64,000 nucleotides of DNA, taken from assembly GCF_000003855.2 (NCBI RefSeq), contig NW_003101680.1, positions 1,188,976 through 1,252,975 of the forward strand, read 5' to 3'. Shown one piece after another: positions 34,054 to 44,534 of the stretch (position 1 is the first letter of the stretch; each line of letters begins with the position of its first letter). The stretch comes from Blastomyces gilchristii SLH14081. Its lineage: Eukaryota; Ascomycota; Eurotiomycetes; Onygenales; Ajellomycetaceae. A program made the position numbers and the translations under genes. The notes below the pieces were generated by a model. That model made no database searches. It was not told the origin of the DNA and saw only the letters and a program-made list of their open reading frames with translations.

Positions 34054-35856
34054 TTAGACGGCAGCACCGGAGATGAAGAACCACTTGTCGACGCTGCCGT
34101 CGATGGGGGCGGGAGCGAGCTCTTGGTGGGCTGGGATGGCACTGAGTTGGTTGCCATCGACGCGGTCTGGGGATTGCTCTTTGGTGACGTTTGCGCTGTG
34201 GGGGGAAGGTTAGTATATAGATCTCATTTTTCCTTCTGGGCAGCGGCGAATAAAGGGACAGCAATATATTGTAGAGAGAGGCAACATACAGGGAGATATC
34301 ACCGCGAGAGCTCTTTCCGGTCATCAATTTGTCCCAGGCGTCGGCGCACTCGTGGACGACTTCCATGGCGTACCTAAAAGGGGGAGAGAGAAGGTTAGTA
34401 ACAACAAAGAGATAATAACCAGAAAAAGAAACAAATAAATAAAAATAAATGAAGACAAGCAAGCCTACTTCTTATTCTTGCATTCACCCGAGAATGCAAA
34501 TTGATTCTCAGGCTTTCCATCGGGGATCTTGTAGATACGGAACCATTCGTTGGTCGCCCGCAGGAGGCCAGGGAGATGACGCTCGACATCCTCGATGTCA
34601 TTGAGTTTGGGAGCGAGGGGGTCGTTGACATCGATGACAATGACTTTCCAGTCGGTCTCCTCCTCGTCGAGCAGGGCCATGACACCGAGCACCTTGACCT
34701 GTTTGACCTGGCCACAGTATCCGACCAGCTCGCCGATTTCGCAGACGTCGAGGGGGTCGTTGTCGCCCTTGGCTTTGGTTTCTGGGTGGACGACGTTGGG
34801 GTCTTCCCATGTCTGTAAAAGGGAGAGTTGGTTTAGCAATTGGGATAGGGGATGGATATAGGAGGAGTTGGGCGCACTTACGCGGGGGAAGGCTCCGTAG
34901 TTCCAGAGGTAGCCTTTGTGTGGGAAGCAGTTGCGGACATATCGCAGCTTGCCCTTCTTCACATCCTGCTTGATGGGGTTGAGGAATTCCTCTTTGGAGA
35001 TCTGGAATAATAATAGGAATAATTAGTAACGTAACGAGGGGTTAATGCTTCTTGTTTCTTGTCCTTCTTTGTTGAATAAATTCTCCCCCCTCCCTCCCCC
35101 ACCAGCCACCACCATCAACCCCCACTGGAGGAGGGGAAGGGGGTTAAAAAAAGACCCCCAACTTCATATGAACCCTGCACATCTTGAAAGCATAATAACA
35201 CACAGGACACACGACACACAGGACGGCACGAGACGGGACACACACACCTCTAGCTTGGCATTTGTCCAGCGGGGGATCTCGACCACCATGTTCAGAATGG
35301 TCTGCTGCTCATTGGCATACAGCGGAATATCATGGAAGGGCGAGATGGGCTGTCCATCCCGCTCAATGTAGGCACGGAAGTCGAGGGTGTTTGGTTGGCC
35401 GACTTTGCGGACTGAGTATTCGGAGGGGGCTTTTGAGTACGACATTTCGGCGATAGTGGAGGAGGACGAGAAATGTCTGGAGAGTAGAGCAACACGCTTC
35501 GAAGAGGCAGACGGGCGAAGGGGAGAAAACTGGTGGTGGCGGGGTAGGATGAGAGAAGAAGAGGGAGCAGAGGAAGAGGAAGAAGAAGAAGAGGAAGAAG
35601 AAGAGGAGGAGGAGGAGGAGGGGGGAAAAGATGTGGGGGGAGCCAGCTTAGTAGACGACCACGACTGACGACGGGCAGCACCAGCAGCAACAGCAGCAAC
35701 AGCACCGCCAGCAATGACACCACGCTGCAGATATCCAGCAGCAGTGGCAGCAGCAGCAATTGGCCCTGGGCGGGATCGGAGGAGCAGAGGAGACGAGACT
35801 AATTGGCTCAGTGTGCGCGGCGCGAGTGGGATTGTTTGGGCCAGGTATTTGGACAT
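34054..35856 (-). CDS. IPP1: Inorganic pyrophosphatase, 5 exons, with possible mitochondrial N-terminal extension
   Basis: Exons 35,856-35,248, 35,001-34,882, 34,812-34,469, 34,373-34,290, 34,195-34,054. From the first Met this is 432 aa; from the internal Met at 35,445 ([16 protein letters not shown]) it is 295 aa, close to the usual 286-290 aa of the cytosolic eukaryotic family I enzyme. The signature DNDPLDV is at residues 123-129 of the short form; [11 protein letters not shown] and [20 protein letters not shown] are the other hallmark blocks, and the protein ends [15 protein letters not shown]. It hydrolyses PPi to two Pi and pulls biosynthetic reactions forward. The extra 137 residues are Arg/Ser/Ala-rich without early acidic residues and carry a poly-Ser tract, compatible with a mitochondrial presequence (a PPA2-like form from the same gene by alternative start), or they may be 5' UTR. 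All introns are GT-AG. Confidence 0.93.
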
Positions 35857-36760
35857 GTGGCAAGCAGCGACGGCGGCAGAGACTGATTGTATGCTTTGGA
35901 GCTGGAGGAGGGAAAGAGAATAATATATATATTGGATTATATATATTATTGGATTTCCCCGGGTCGGAATAATTAATGGTTTGGGTCTTTGAAAGTAAAT
36001 ATTATTTATTTATAATAGCAAAATGGAGCTTTTGGTGATTGAAATTGATTGTGGCCGAGGTGATTGTATTGTGGGTTATTTGGCAAATTCTTGTTCCCGA
36101 AGATGACGGGTAGGTAGGTAGGTTTGTTACGGCAATTATTATTCTGCTCATCTATTCAAAATATCCTCTTCATTCAATTATATATCTGTTTGTTTACTGC
36201 GCTCTTGTTAAATATCGCCAGCCTGGGATATTTTTAACCACTGGTTGTGATCCCTGAAGCCGAAGTCGGGCTGCATCGCCGATTATTCTTGCGAAGAGAG
36301 CACAAAGCATAGAGTAGTCGAGCACCTAATCGTACCCGCCAATTGCGCCTCCATATCCAGATATCCAATTAATATATATCAAATGATACTGTGTCTCATT
36401 ATTTTTTGCCAAAAAAATAAAATAAAATAAAATATCGAGAATAATTCGGGGAATATCATGTGATTCAACTGTTGGGGGTCCCGCGGTTGGTCGGCCCTTC
36501 TACCAGCAGGCGCTGGTGGTGATTGAGCTCTTTTGCTTGCCCCAGTAGCCTACAAATGCTTATGTAACTGATATCGTTATCTCCACGTGATCTGTATAGA
36601 AATTTGCCTTTTTGGGCCAATCCTTCAACTTCCTCAATATATTGAATCACACCCAGCAATATATCTGATATCCAGCAAACATCCTCATATATATTTTTGT
36701 GTCTGGGTCCTGTTACCTCACCTCTGAGATTGACTCTCATCAGTGTCCTCGAACAATGCC
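35857..36760. other. Divergent promoter between pyrophosphatase and DUS2 genes
   Basis: 904 bp with TAGG repeats near 36,110 and a copy of the dispersed repeat at 36,470-36,530. CACGTG is present at 36,584-36,589. A 91-codon minus-strand frame (36,465-36,740) overlaps the repeat and has no recognisable domain, so it is not called. Confidence 0.5.
36470..36530 (+). repeat. Dispersed repeat with LTR-like end, copy 2
   Basis: Starts TGTTGGGGGTCCCG and matches copy 1 (30,189-30,248, opposite strand) with only a few substitutions and one indel. TGTTGG is typical of the start of an LTR. No target duplication is evident, so it is a fragment or a solo end. Confidence 0.75.
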
Positions 36761-38287
36761 ATGTTCAAAAGGTTTCTTCAACTAATCATGGGGTCCATCG
36801 CAAAATCACCTCACCCTGTACCTGCACTCACCCCCCGCGTCCCCATCCCCAAAAATGGCGTAGACTATCGCGGTAAAATAGTACTGGCCCCCATGGTCCG
36901 CTCAGGGGAGTTGCCCTCCCGCCTCCTTGCTCTGAAATACGGCGCGGATCTCGTCTGGGGCCCTGAAACCATCGACAGAGCCCTGATCGGCTGCACCCGT
37001 CGCATAAACCCGCGCAACTCCATGGTCGAGTTCACCCGCCTCCCCTCCAACGGTGGGCGCCAAAATACCCCAAATGCCAAAGAATCCGTAATCTACCGCA
37101 TCGACCCACACCGCGAAAGCGGCAAACTGATCTTCCAAATCGGCACCGCCTCTCCAAACCTAGCCGTCCAGGCCGCCAAAATCATCGCCGCAGACGTTGC
37201 CGGCATAGACGTGAATGCCGGCTGTCCCAAACCCTTCAGCACCAGCGGCGGCATGGGAGCTGCCCTCCTCCAGACCCCAGACCTGCTCGTTTCCATCCTC
37301 ACCGCCCTCGTCCAACAGATCGGGAACCCGTACCAGATCGGCATCTCCGTCAAAATCCGCCTCCTCGCCGACCCAGAACGCACCCGCGACCTCGTCACCC
37401 GCCTCTGCGCCACGGGCATTACGGGCCTGACCGTCCACTGCCGCACGACGCCCATGCGCCCGCGCGAGCGCGCCATCCGCGCCCAACTGCCCATGATCGC
37501 CTCCATCTGCCGCGCCGCGGGCGTCGCCATCCTCATGAACGGCGACGTCGAGTCGCGCGACCACGGCCTCGCGCTGATGTCCGAATACGGCGTCGACGGC
37601 GCCATGATCGCGACCTCCGCGGAGGCGAACTCGTCCTGCTTCCGCAGCGGGGCGCAAGGCGGGCTCCTCCCCTGGCGCGACATCGTGTATGCCTACATGG
37701 ATTTCTGCCTGCAGTGCGAGAATAAGTGGGGGAATACCAAGTATTTGCTCAACATGCTTATTCCCGGGAAGGAGCGGGCGTTCAATGCGGCGAAGCAGTC
37801 CAAGTCGTATCAGGAGGGTTGTCGGGTGTTGGGGTTTGAGGATCTGATTGCGCGGGCGAAGGAGGTTGATGCGATTATTGGGCGGACACCGCTTGATGCT
37901 TATGCTGATGCTGAGGAGCAAGGTGAATCGGTGAGTCTTCAGAAGAGGAAGAATAAGAAGAATAAGAATAAGAAAGTTAAAAGTCCCGCAGTGCAAAAGG
38001 CGATGTTGACGAACGAGAGTGCAAAGGCCGCGGGTATCAGTGCTGGTGACGGGAATGCTCATGCTCATGCTCATGCTCGTCAATCGGGCGGCAGAATGGG
38101 TAAGGATAGAGGCGTTAAGAGAGCGACGGGGGGTACACCCGTGGTGGATGGCGATGATGAGAATAATGTGCCTCTTGGACTAGATTCTGCTGCTGCTGTC
38201 TTGGTCGATATGCCTGCTGTAACAGCTGCTGTTGCTGCTGCTGCGCATCCACCTGCTGGGGAAAATGCGCCTGTTCCCCTACATTGA
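36761..38287 (+). CDS. DUS2: tRNA-dihydrouridine(20) synthase, Dus2/Smm1 type
   Basis: 508 aa, intronless, starting at the ATG at 36,761 (MFKRFLQLIMGS); an upstream in-frame GTG at 36,743 is not used. The TIM-barrel FMN domain shows VLAPMVRSGELPSRLLALKY at residues 41-60, catalytic Cys155 in VNAGCPKPFS, KIR at 198-200, VHCRTT at 225-230, NGDV at 260-263 and ATSAEANSSCF near 284. These are the hallmarks of the Dus2 branch, which reduces U20 in the D-loop of cytoplasmic tRNAs using NADPH. The C-terminal 120 residues are low-complexity: a Lys/Asn-rich stretch (RKNKKNKNKKVK), a His-Ala repeat (AHAHAHA) near 437 and an Ala-rich end. No double-stranded RNA-binding domain as in human DUS2 is visible. 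The catalytic half has a higher GC content than the tail. Confidence 0.93.
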   Translation: MFKRFLQLIMGSIAKSPHPVPALTPRVPIPKNGVDYRGKIVLAPMVRSGELPSRLLALKYGADLVWGPETIDRALIGCTRRINPRNSMVEFTRLPSNGGRQNTPNAKESVIYRIDPHRESGKLIFQIGTASPNLAVQAAKIIAADVAGIDVNAGCPKPFSTSGGMGAALLQTPDLLVSILTALVQQIGNPYQIGISVKIRLLADPERTRDLVTRLCATGITGLTVHCRTTPMRPRERAIRAQLPMIASICRAAGVAILMNGDVESRDHGLALMSEYGVDGAMIATSAEANSSCFRSGAQGGLLPWRDIVYAYMDFCLQCENKWGNTKYLLNMLIPGKERAFNAAKQSKSYQEGCRVLGFEDLIARAKEVDAIIGRTPLDAYADAEEQGESVSLQKRKNKKNKNKKVKSPAVQKAMLTNESAKAAGISAGDGNAHAHAHARQSGGRMGKDRGVKRATGGTPVVDGDDENNVPLGLDSAAAVLVDMPAVTAAVAAAAHPPAGENAPVPLH

Positions 38288-38828
38288 TATTCATGAATGT
38301 CTCCCAATTCCTTTGCGCTCCGCGTACCCATTATGCCTGTCGAAAATACCCGATCTATCCATACTCGCCATCCAACCACACTCGGTCCATCTTTGCTATT
38401 CAGCGTCTTAGATCAATATGTTGCATAATGTTGCATAATACCGGCGTTGTATCTGTGGGATTTTACTTTGTGTTTTTCATTTTCATTTATTTTGGCTGCT
38501 TCTAGATTTCAATTTTTTTTCACCCTCTTGATTTAACACTTCAAGAGTACATATATACCCTACTGCGCAGGGGAAAAAATGAATGTATTCAGTTCACACA
38601 TTATTTTTTGTCATTCATATTTGTTACGTATATACACCCCCCCTAGGTTTCCACCCTATTAAATTTTTTTTTCTCCTTTCATATATGTGCCCTCCAAATG
38701 GAGAAGCAACGCGTTCAATCCACGGATGCGACATGGCTGCACGCTCGACTCAAAACACCTCTGTACTGGAAGAAGGAACATCGAACAGAAAGAAATCGGA
38801 AAAGACAAAAAGGAATTACCTATTAAAT
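38288..38828. other. Convergent intergenic region between DUS2 and LAP2
   Basis: 541 bp, T-rich, with no open frame of interest; presumably both 3' UTRs. Confidence 0.5.
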
Positions 38829-40726
38829 TTAATAGGTACACCTCCTGCCATGGCCGTGGATATCATCACACTTGCCATTGAACGGCTTCACGCCTCCAGT
38901 GCCCAGAGCGCGGGCCTGCTTGGGCGGCGGGTCCTTGGGGGGCAGGCTCTTGGTGCTGCGCGCATAGGTCGCAAGCGCATACGCCGCGCCCTTGGTATTC
39001 ATCATCCACGCCTTCATGTTCACGTTGTTCGCATCATCGCCCACGCCGTGGTAGTTGGAGTCATACGCGATGCCGGCGGTGCCGCCGAACATCTTGGCCT
39101 GTTCCTGCGTCTTGATGCCCTCGGCGCCCGTGAAGATGCCGCCGGCGGGAATGCTGACGGAGATGAAGGCGTCGTAGTCGGAGCGCCCGTCGAACTCGCT
39201 GGGGATGTGTGCCGTCCTGCGGTCCTCGTAGTATTTCTGGAAGAGTTTCTCGATCTCGGCGCTGCCGGAGGGGCCGGTGAAGTTGAAGGTTGAGCCGTCG
39301 CCGTCGTAGATCATGTAGGCGTAGTTGGGGGAGGCGGTCATGTCGAAGTTGAGGTACAGGCGGATTTTGTCGCGTTCTTCGGGGCTGAGGTTGTCGACGT
39401 AGTATTGCGAGCCGAGGAGGCCGTATTCTTCTGCGGTCCAGAAGAGGAAGCGGACGGCGTTGGGGACCTTGAATCGTGCGAGGGCCTTGGCGATGGCGAG
39501 GTTGCCGATGATGCCGGAGCCATTGTCGTTGATGCCGGGGCCTGAAAGGGGAGAGAAGAGCGGGTATATTAGATATTGTTGCTGCTGGTGGTTGTGGTGG
39601 GAGAGGGGAAATGTGCATGTACTTACCAGCCTCAACGGAGTCGGAGTGTCCTCCAATCGCGATGATGTTGTTTTTATCTCCACCCTTCGAGGTTGCAATG
39701 ACGTTATATCTATGGTGAAATAATCCCGTTTTAATTCCAACAACCCATAATTTGCCTTGGGGAAGCCTACTTACGTCGTGCGGTTCTCAAACTGTGAGTT
39801 AGCAAACAGTTCACCCATCAAAGTCCCCGATCCCAAGCGCGCGGCGAGGTCGTCTCCGATTTCCTTGGAAACACCGACGGTCGGGGGATAAGGGCCTGCG
39901 GGGTTAGAGGGAGCACCTAGGGTCCCTGAAAGGGACCCGGGGATGTTATTATAGATCAAGGCACCGGCGGCTTTAGCTGAGCCGGCAAGAGCGGATTTGA
40001 GGCCAAACGGGCACTCGCACGAAGGATCAGCGCGATTTTGCCATTCACTTCTGGTGGGAAATCTGCCTGCAAAATTGGTTCATGTTCAGTGCTTGCTTCC
40101 TTCTCTGCTTCTTGTATTTCTCCTTATTTTCCGTTTTGGGTACTACTGGGTTGTCACCTACAGGAACACATCCGAGGTTATTCACAAGGACAAGCTCCGC
40201 CTTCGCGTCCCCTGACGGGCTGTATGTCATAGGAAGAACCTCCTTGTTCTCGCCATTGACTTTCAATGTGGCTTCGGACTTGCTCCACAGGTGAACTTGC
40301 TCCTGCTTGCTCACGTCATAGTAACGGGTCCGCTTAAGCTCTTTCACGAGGTAATCAATGGTAGCCTCATGGCCCTCAGTGCCGAAAACCCGGTTCCGTC
40401 CAGGAGAAGCGTATGCAAGAGATTCTAACTTTTTGGCTCCTGCCTTCAGATCCCTTTCGCGAATAAACCACATCAATTTTTCCTATTATAGGGGGAAAAA
40501 AAAGCGGGGTGGTTAGCATTCTTGCTTCACTTCGCATGACAGTGGCGGATATACATACAGGGGAAACCTGGCGGAATCTATTATACCAATCGCCCGGGAA
40601 AGGGAACTTTGGGAAATCTGGAAAATCTGGAAAACCCGGGAAACCTTGCGTCTCGACATCTGGTGTCTCAGCGACAGCCAGATGTGCTCCAAGGGCAGCC
40701 CCGAGGGCAAGTAATTGGACCTTCAT
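38829..40726 (-). CDS. LAP2: Secreted leucine aminopeptidase 2 (M28 family with PA domain), 5 exons, single-base frameshift
   Basis: Exons 40,726-40,559, 40,482-40,162, 40,066-39,775, 39,709-39,627, 39,541-38,829. The signal peptide is MKVQLLALGAALGAHLAVAE, followed by a short repeat of GFPDFPDFP type. Then come the vacuolar/secreted aminopeptidase region (AKKLESLAYASPGRNRVFGT), a PA insert (GALIYNNIPGSLSGTL) and the zinc peptidase core: GGHSDS, GINDNGSG, WTAEEYGLLG, YLNFDM and SNYHGVGD supply the expected His, Asp, Glu, Asp and His ligands. It ends with a Cys-flanked tail (CDDIHGHGRRC). The family removes N-terminal residues from extracellular peptides. The third exon switches frame near 40,017: ADFPPEVNGKIALILR is in one frame and CPFGLKSALAGSAKAAG in the next. 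The summed exons are one base short of a whole number of codons; about 525 aa would result if one base is missing from the assembly. Confidence 0.88.
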
Positions 40727-43700
40727 TTTGCAGGATGGGCCAGTAGTCCTAGCTACTGCGTAAACTGCAGCAGTATCTCAATGAAAGTAAAGGCAGGATT
40801 GGGGGGGGGGGGAAGGGGGCAAGCGGCGGAAATGGAAAGTCCCAAAACAACGGCCCTTTCTGTACAACTGGAAGGCGAAATAGTTAAGGGACGAAGTGTA
40901 GCATCCTGAGGATTTATATAGTCGAATACATTTTCCCCGACAACCGTCATGCGAGCGACGGCAGCCGCTGTCGGGAAAAACAAAGTAGCGGAAACGTCTG
41001 TACAGGACTGTGAATCGTCCCTAATTTGGGCTAAGGGACAAAATTCCAACCCGCTGTCATCCGCTAATCATTCCTTAGTGCTGTTGACCGTATATTCCAA
41101 GGATATGAATGCCGTCCTCATACCACCTACGGAAACGGGTATAGCTCCCATCTTGCATAGATATTTCAGCTCTGGGTCCCTTGGCGGAACTCAACTTGCA
41201 GTGTCTGATTTGCCAGAATAGGCGTAATATTTTTAAAGCTGGGTTGTTGGAGATAGTCTTGTTTTTGCGCAGTGTCGAGGAGATTTTATGCTCGATGGTG
41301 ATTCGAGGGAGAGTCACGCAAGAAGCAATTTTTCTCCGCATTTGCGACAGTGTGACCCTTGCCAATCAAAATCGGGTGCCAAGTTGGACATCCCATCAGG
41401 GCACGAATGATGTCAGGTCAGGTCCCAGCAGTTGACAGCAAGGTCCGATATTCAGTGCGCTCCGGTAGTTCGTCGCTTTCAGAATTAGTTGAAGTTTACT
41501 CCGTCTGTAGGACAAGAGGTAATAATTGCTCGAACTCGATGATGTTGGAGGCCTAATAGCAAGTCCAATCCCCAAATTCCAGTTTGGGCCTTGTAGGATC
41601 TGAACGGGGTTGTGCCTGAGTGCAACGAAGGCCATCGTGCCACTGTTCCCCAACATGACAACATGAGGCGCGTCCCACCACATGCTGGAACTAGGAACAA
41701 GCTTTGAAAAAAGGTTCAAATTTTGTTCTGATCCTGCCAAGCAATAACGTTCCATCGGCGAATCCGGCAGCAGTTGGAACTTGTTAGTTTAGTTACTAGT
41801 TAGGGGGAACTTGCGAAGTCTTCAACCGTAGGACGATCGGCAGCGCCTTGTGGGGCCTGGGGTTAGGCGAATGGCAGCGAAATTGTCTGGAGAAAGGATC
41901 TCAGAGGAGGAATGAAACAAGCCACAAGGAAACAGCAATTCTGTTTGGCTTCCATACGGGCTGTTTTGTAGATCGTTATGACTTTTTGTGTTCCTTTTTA
42001 TCAGCCTCAAGAAACTACCACAAGATCGCCTTTCATATAACTACTAGCTTCGATGAGTTCCTGCGTATCTGGTCGAGGAGGGATTGGGGTGTATCGATAT
42101 AGAAAAAAAAAGAAGAATAGCCCATACAAGTTCAATGGTCTGGTCTAGGAATCAACCAGTCCTGGGTGAAGAACATACGCAGCGTAGCGTGTCCCAACTT
42201 CCAAGAGCGGGGGATTATTGCAATCCCCATCCCTATCCTTACCCACCCCTCTTCCTCCCTTGATACGCCAACATTTAACATTATTTCTGATAATGCCGTG
42301 TTAAACCGGGCACCACACCTCGGCGCGGAAATTGGGGTCAAGAAGAAGCCCTGCTAATAACCAGCCAGCCGTGGTGGAACTCAACGGGTCGGATACAGAG
42401 GAGGTAGACTCTCCCCTTTTCGGGATAGCACAGTGGACAACCTCTAACCTCTCACGATGGTAATTTGTGATAGACAAGCGGGCGACTACCGCAATCCCGC
42501 GCAATCCATGAGGGTTTTGGCGTCACGGTTCTCAGCACAGCCCATTGGGGAGTTGGGCACGATGTTCAGGGACAGAGGCAAAAAGGACGAATCCTGGGCG
42601 AGATGGAAGCGGACGGATAAACGAGCCACCTGCTGCATCCTCTCTTATTGCCCGCTTTGGGTGCTCGAATTCAAGCAATGTAACGATATCTATGCCGGAG
42701 TGCCAAAAAAAATTATAAAAAATATAAAAAAAAAAAAAAAAAAAAAACCAAGGGAACTTGCTGCCGGGCGGATTTCTTCGGCGCTGGGTTGGGTTGGCGG
42801 CCTGCTTTCTTCAGTGAGCGAACTGCCCCTGGCTAGTCTTAGTATATACGACGGTGTGGCGGAAATCCGAGCGACTTGGCTGGTCGCGTGGCCCATGTGA
42901 TAATAGTCGATGAGAGCAAACAAACTATCCAAGGCGAGTGGGATAGAGCATCAAGATACCATATTTACCTCGAACGGCCTCGGGAACTCTCAGACATGCG
43001 GAGATACTACCACATTGGTGCTCCCATGATTCCTTGCTTGCACAGCATAAACCATACTAGAACATCCGGTGTTGCATCTGCATATTCTCTCCACCCTTGA
43101 CAGCGGCAGCATAAAAGAAGGCTATTTTTTGACAGCAGTTCTAGAACATCGAAGCGCGGAAAGGAAGCGGGAAAAAACACACAAGCAAAACATAAATAAT
43201 ATGGGGGCATCGATCTAACTTACCACTTCGTTAGTTAGAATGTCAACCTCGAAGGATTTTCCAAACCCCACAGACTCTCTCTCGGCTGTGGAGTGCGTGC
43301 GGGGAGAAGAAATTGGCCATACTGTATACAATATGCCCTCCCCTGCAGACTGCAAGTCAACATGCAGGAAACGGAACATACATATAGTAGAGCGGGAATA
43401 TACGCTGCAATAGATTATAGATCATTCCAGAGTGGAGCCGAGCAAATAGGAACACATCTACTCCGTACTTCGCATTGCAAGCGAGGCAATAGAGGAGTGA
43501 ATTATGGGGTATGTACGGAGTACAGTACATGTTTTGGTCTAGATTTCCCAACATTGGCACTGTAAATTGCGGCAGGATATATCCTTAGTACGATGGTAGT
43601 TGGTACAGGAGGGTCAAAAAAAGAGGGAGTATGTCTACAATATCATTCCTGTACCATTATAATTTGCTTGACAAAGGATACAAAAATAATAAAAAATAAT

Positions 43701-44534
43701 AAAAAAAATAGATCTAATCTTTACATATCCCGCTAAGCAGATAAAGAGGATAAAAGATGTATAAACAGGAAAAGAGGGCGAAAAAAAGAAAGAAAAGAAA
43801 TCTATCTATCTATCGGCAAAGCCTTATTTTCTCGCGTACATTTCAACTCCAATTCTTAATACTCCCGAAAATCCAACACAAAGTACTCCGTAGAGGCAAT
43901 GACGAAGAGAAACGGGCGGGGACACCAGCCAAGGTTTAACCCCCTCCAGCAGATGGAATTATTTTAGCGGATCTTAAACAAGAAATCTCGTCTCTTCTAC
44001 TCTCTACCCTTCTTCTCATTACTGCTCTTTTCTATCCACAAACATGGGTGTATTTCCGGGGTTTGCGAAAAGTTCTGACAGGGCTGCGGCAACAGCCCAG
44101 CCGTAGGAATAATGTTTACCGAAACGGGATGCAAGTATGTGGCAAGCTCAAAGGAGTTGGGGGGGGGCGGGCGCGGGGGAGTAATAGTTCCAGCAAAGTC
44201 TACAGCATAAGCGGGGGTGCGCGGGCGCGACCGATGAAACGGCTGTCTAATTTCGTGGCGTTTTCGCAAGGGGCTTGATGGAGACGGAACGGCGCGCGGA
44301 TGAGGGTAAAAATAAAAAAAAATGAAAAAATGAAAACCTTTCCGTGAAGCACTCGAAGAGAGTAGGTTAAAGAGGGAAGGAGGATTAGAACGCCTCTGTG
44401 TCGGCTTTGGTTCGTTCGGCCATACCATGCATATGGCTATCGACGGAATGTGTGGTAACTTGATGAAATATGGAAAAACGGCCCTTGGGTGTAGCGGAGC
44501 GCATCGCACGGAAGGCGAATGCAATAGTTTTCTA
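40727..44534. other. 3.8-kb stretch without a recognisable gene
   Basis: Normal GC, unlike the AT-rich block. Open frames are under 170 codons, overlap in several frames and show no motif. It includes a G-run (40,801-40,812), an A-run of 22 (42,726-42,747), several copies of the TACGGAGTA motif (43,459-43,892) and, next to the remodeller gene, its 3' UTR. I cannot exclude a short multi-exon gene or a non-coding RNA. Confidence 0.5.
43459..43522. repeat. Paired TACTCCGTAC / GTACGGAGTA motifs
   Basis: TACTCCGTAC at 43,459-43,468 and GTACGGAGTA at 43,513-43,522 are inverted relative to each other, 44 bp apart. A further TACTCCGTA lies at 43,884-43,892. The same word recurs in other gene-free stretches of the window. 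Confidence 0.6.

Noticed and set aside
36470..36757. Complete solo LTR from TGTTGG to CGAACA
   Set aside because: The flanks (TCAAC and ATGCC) are not a duplication and the end would lie within six bases of the DUS2 start.
37160..38083. 307-codon minus-strand frame opposite DUS2
   Set aside because: The plus strand is a clear Dus2 enzyme with all motifs; the antisense frame is His/Arg/Ala-rich noise.
41396..42504. Small open frames between the aminopeptidase and the remodeller
   Set aside because: All are short, overlap in several frames and show no conserved motif or splice-joined domain.
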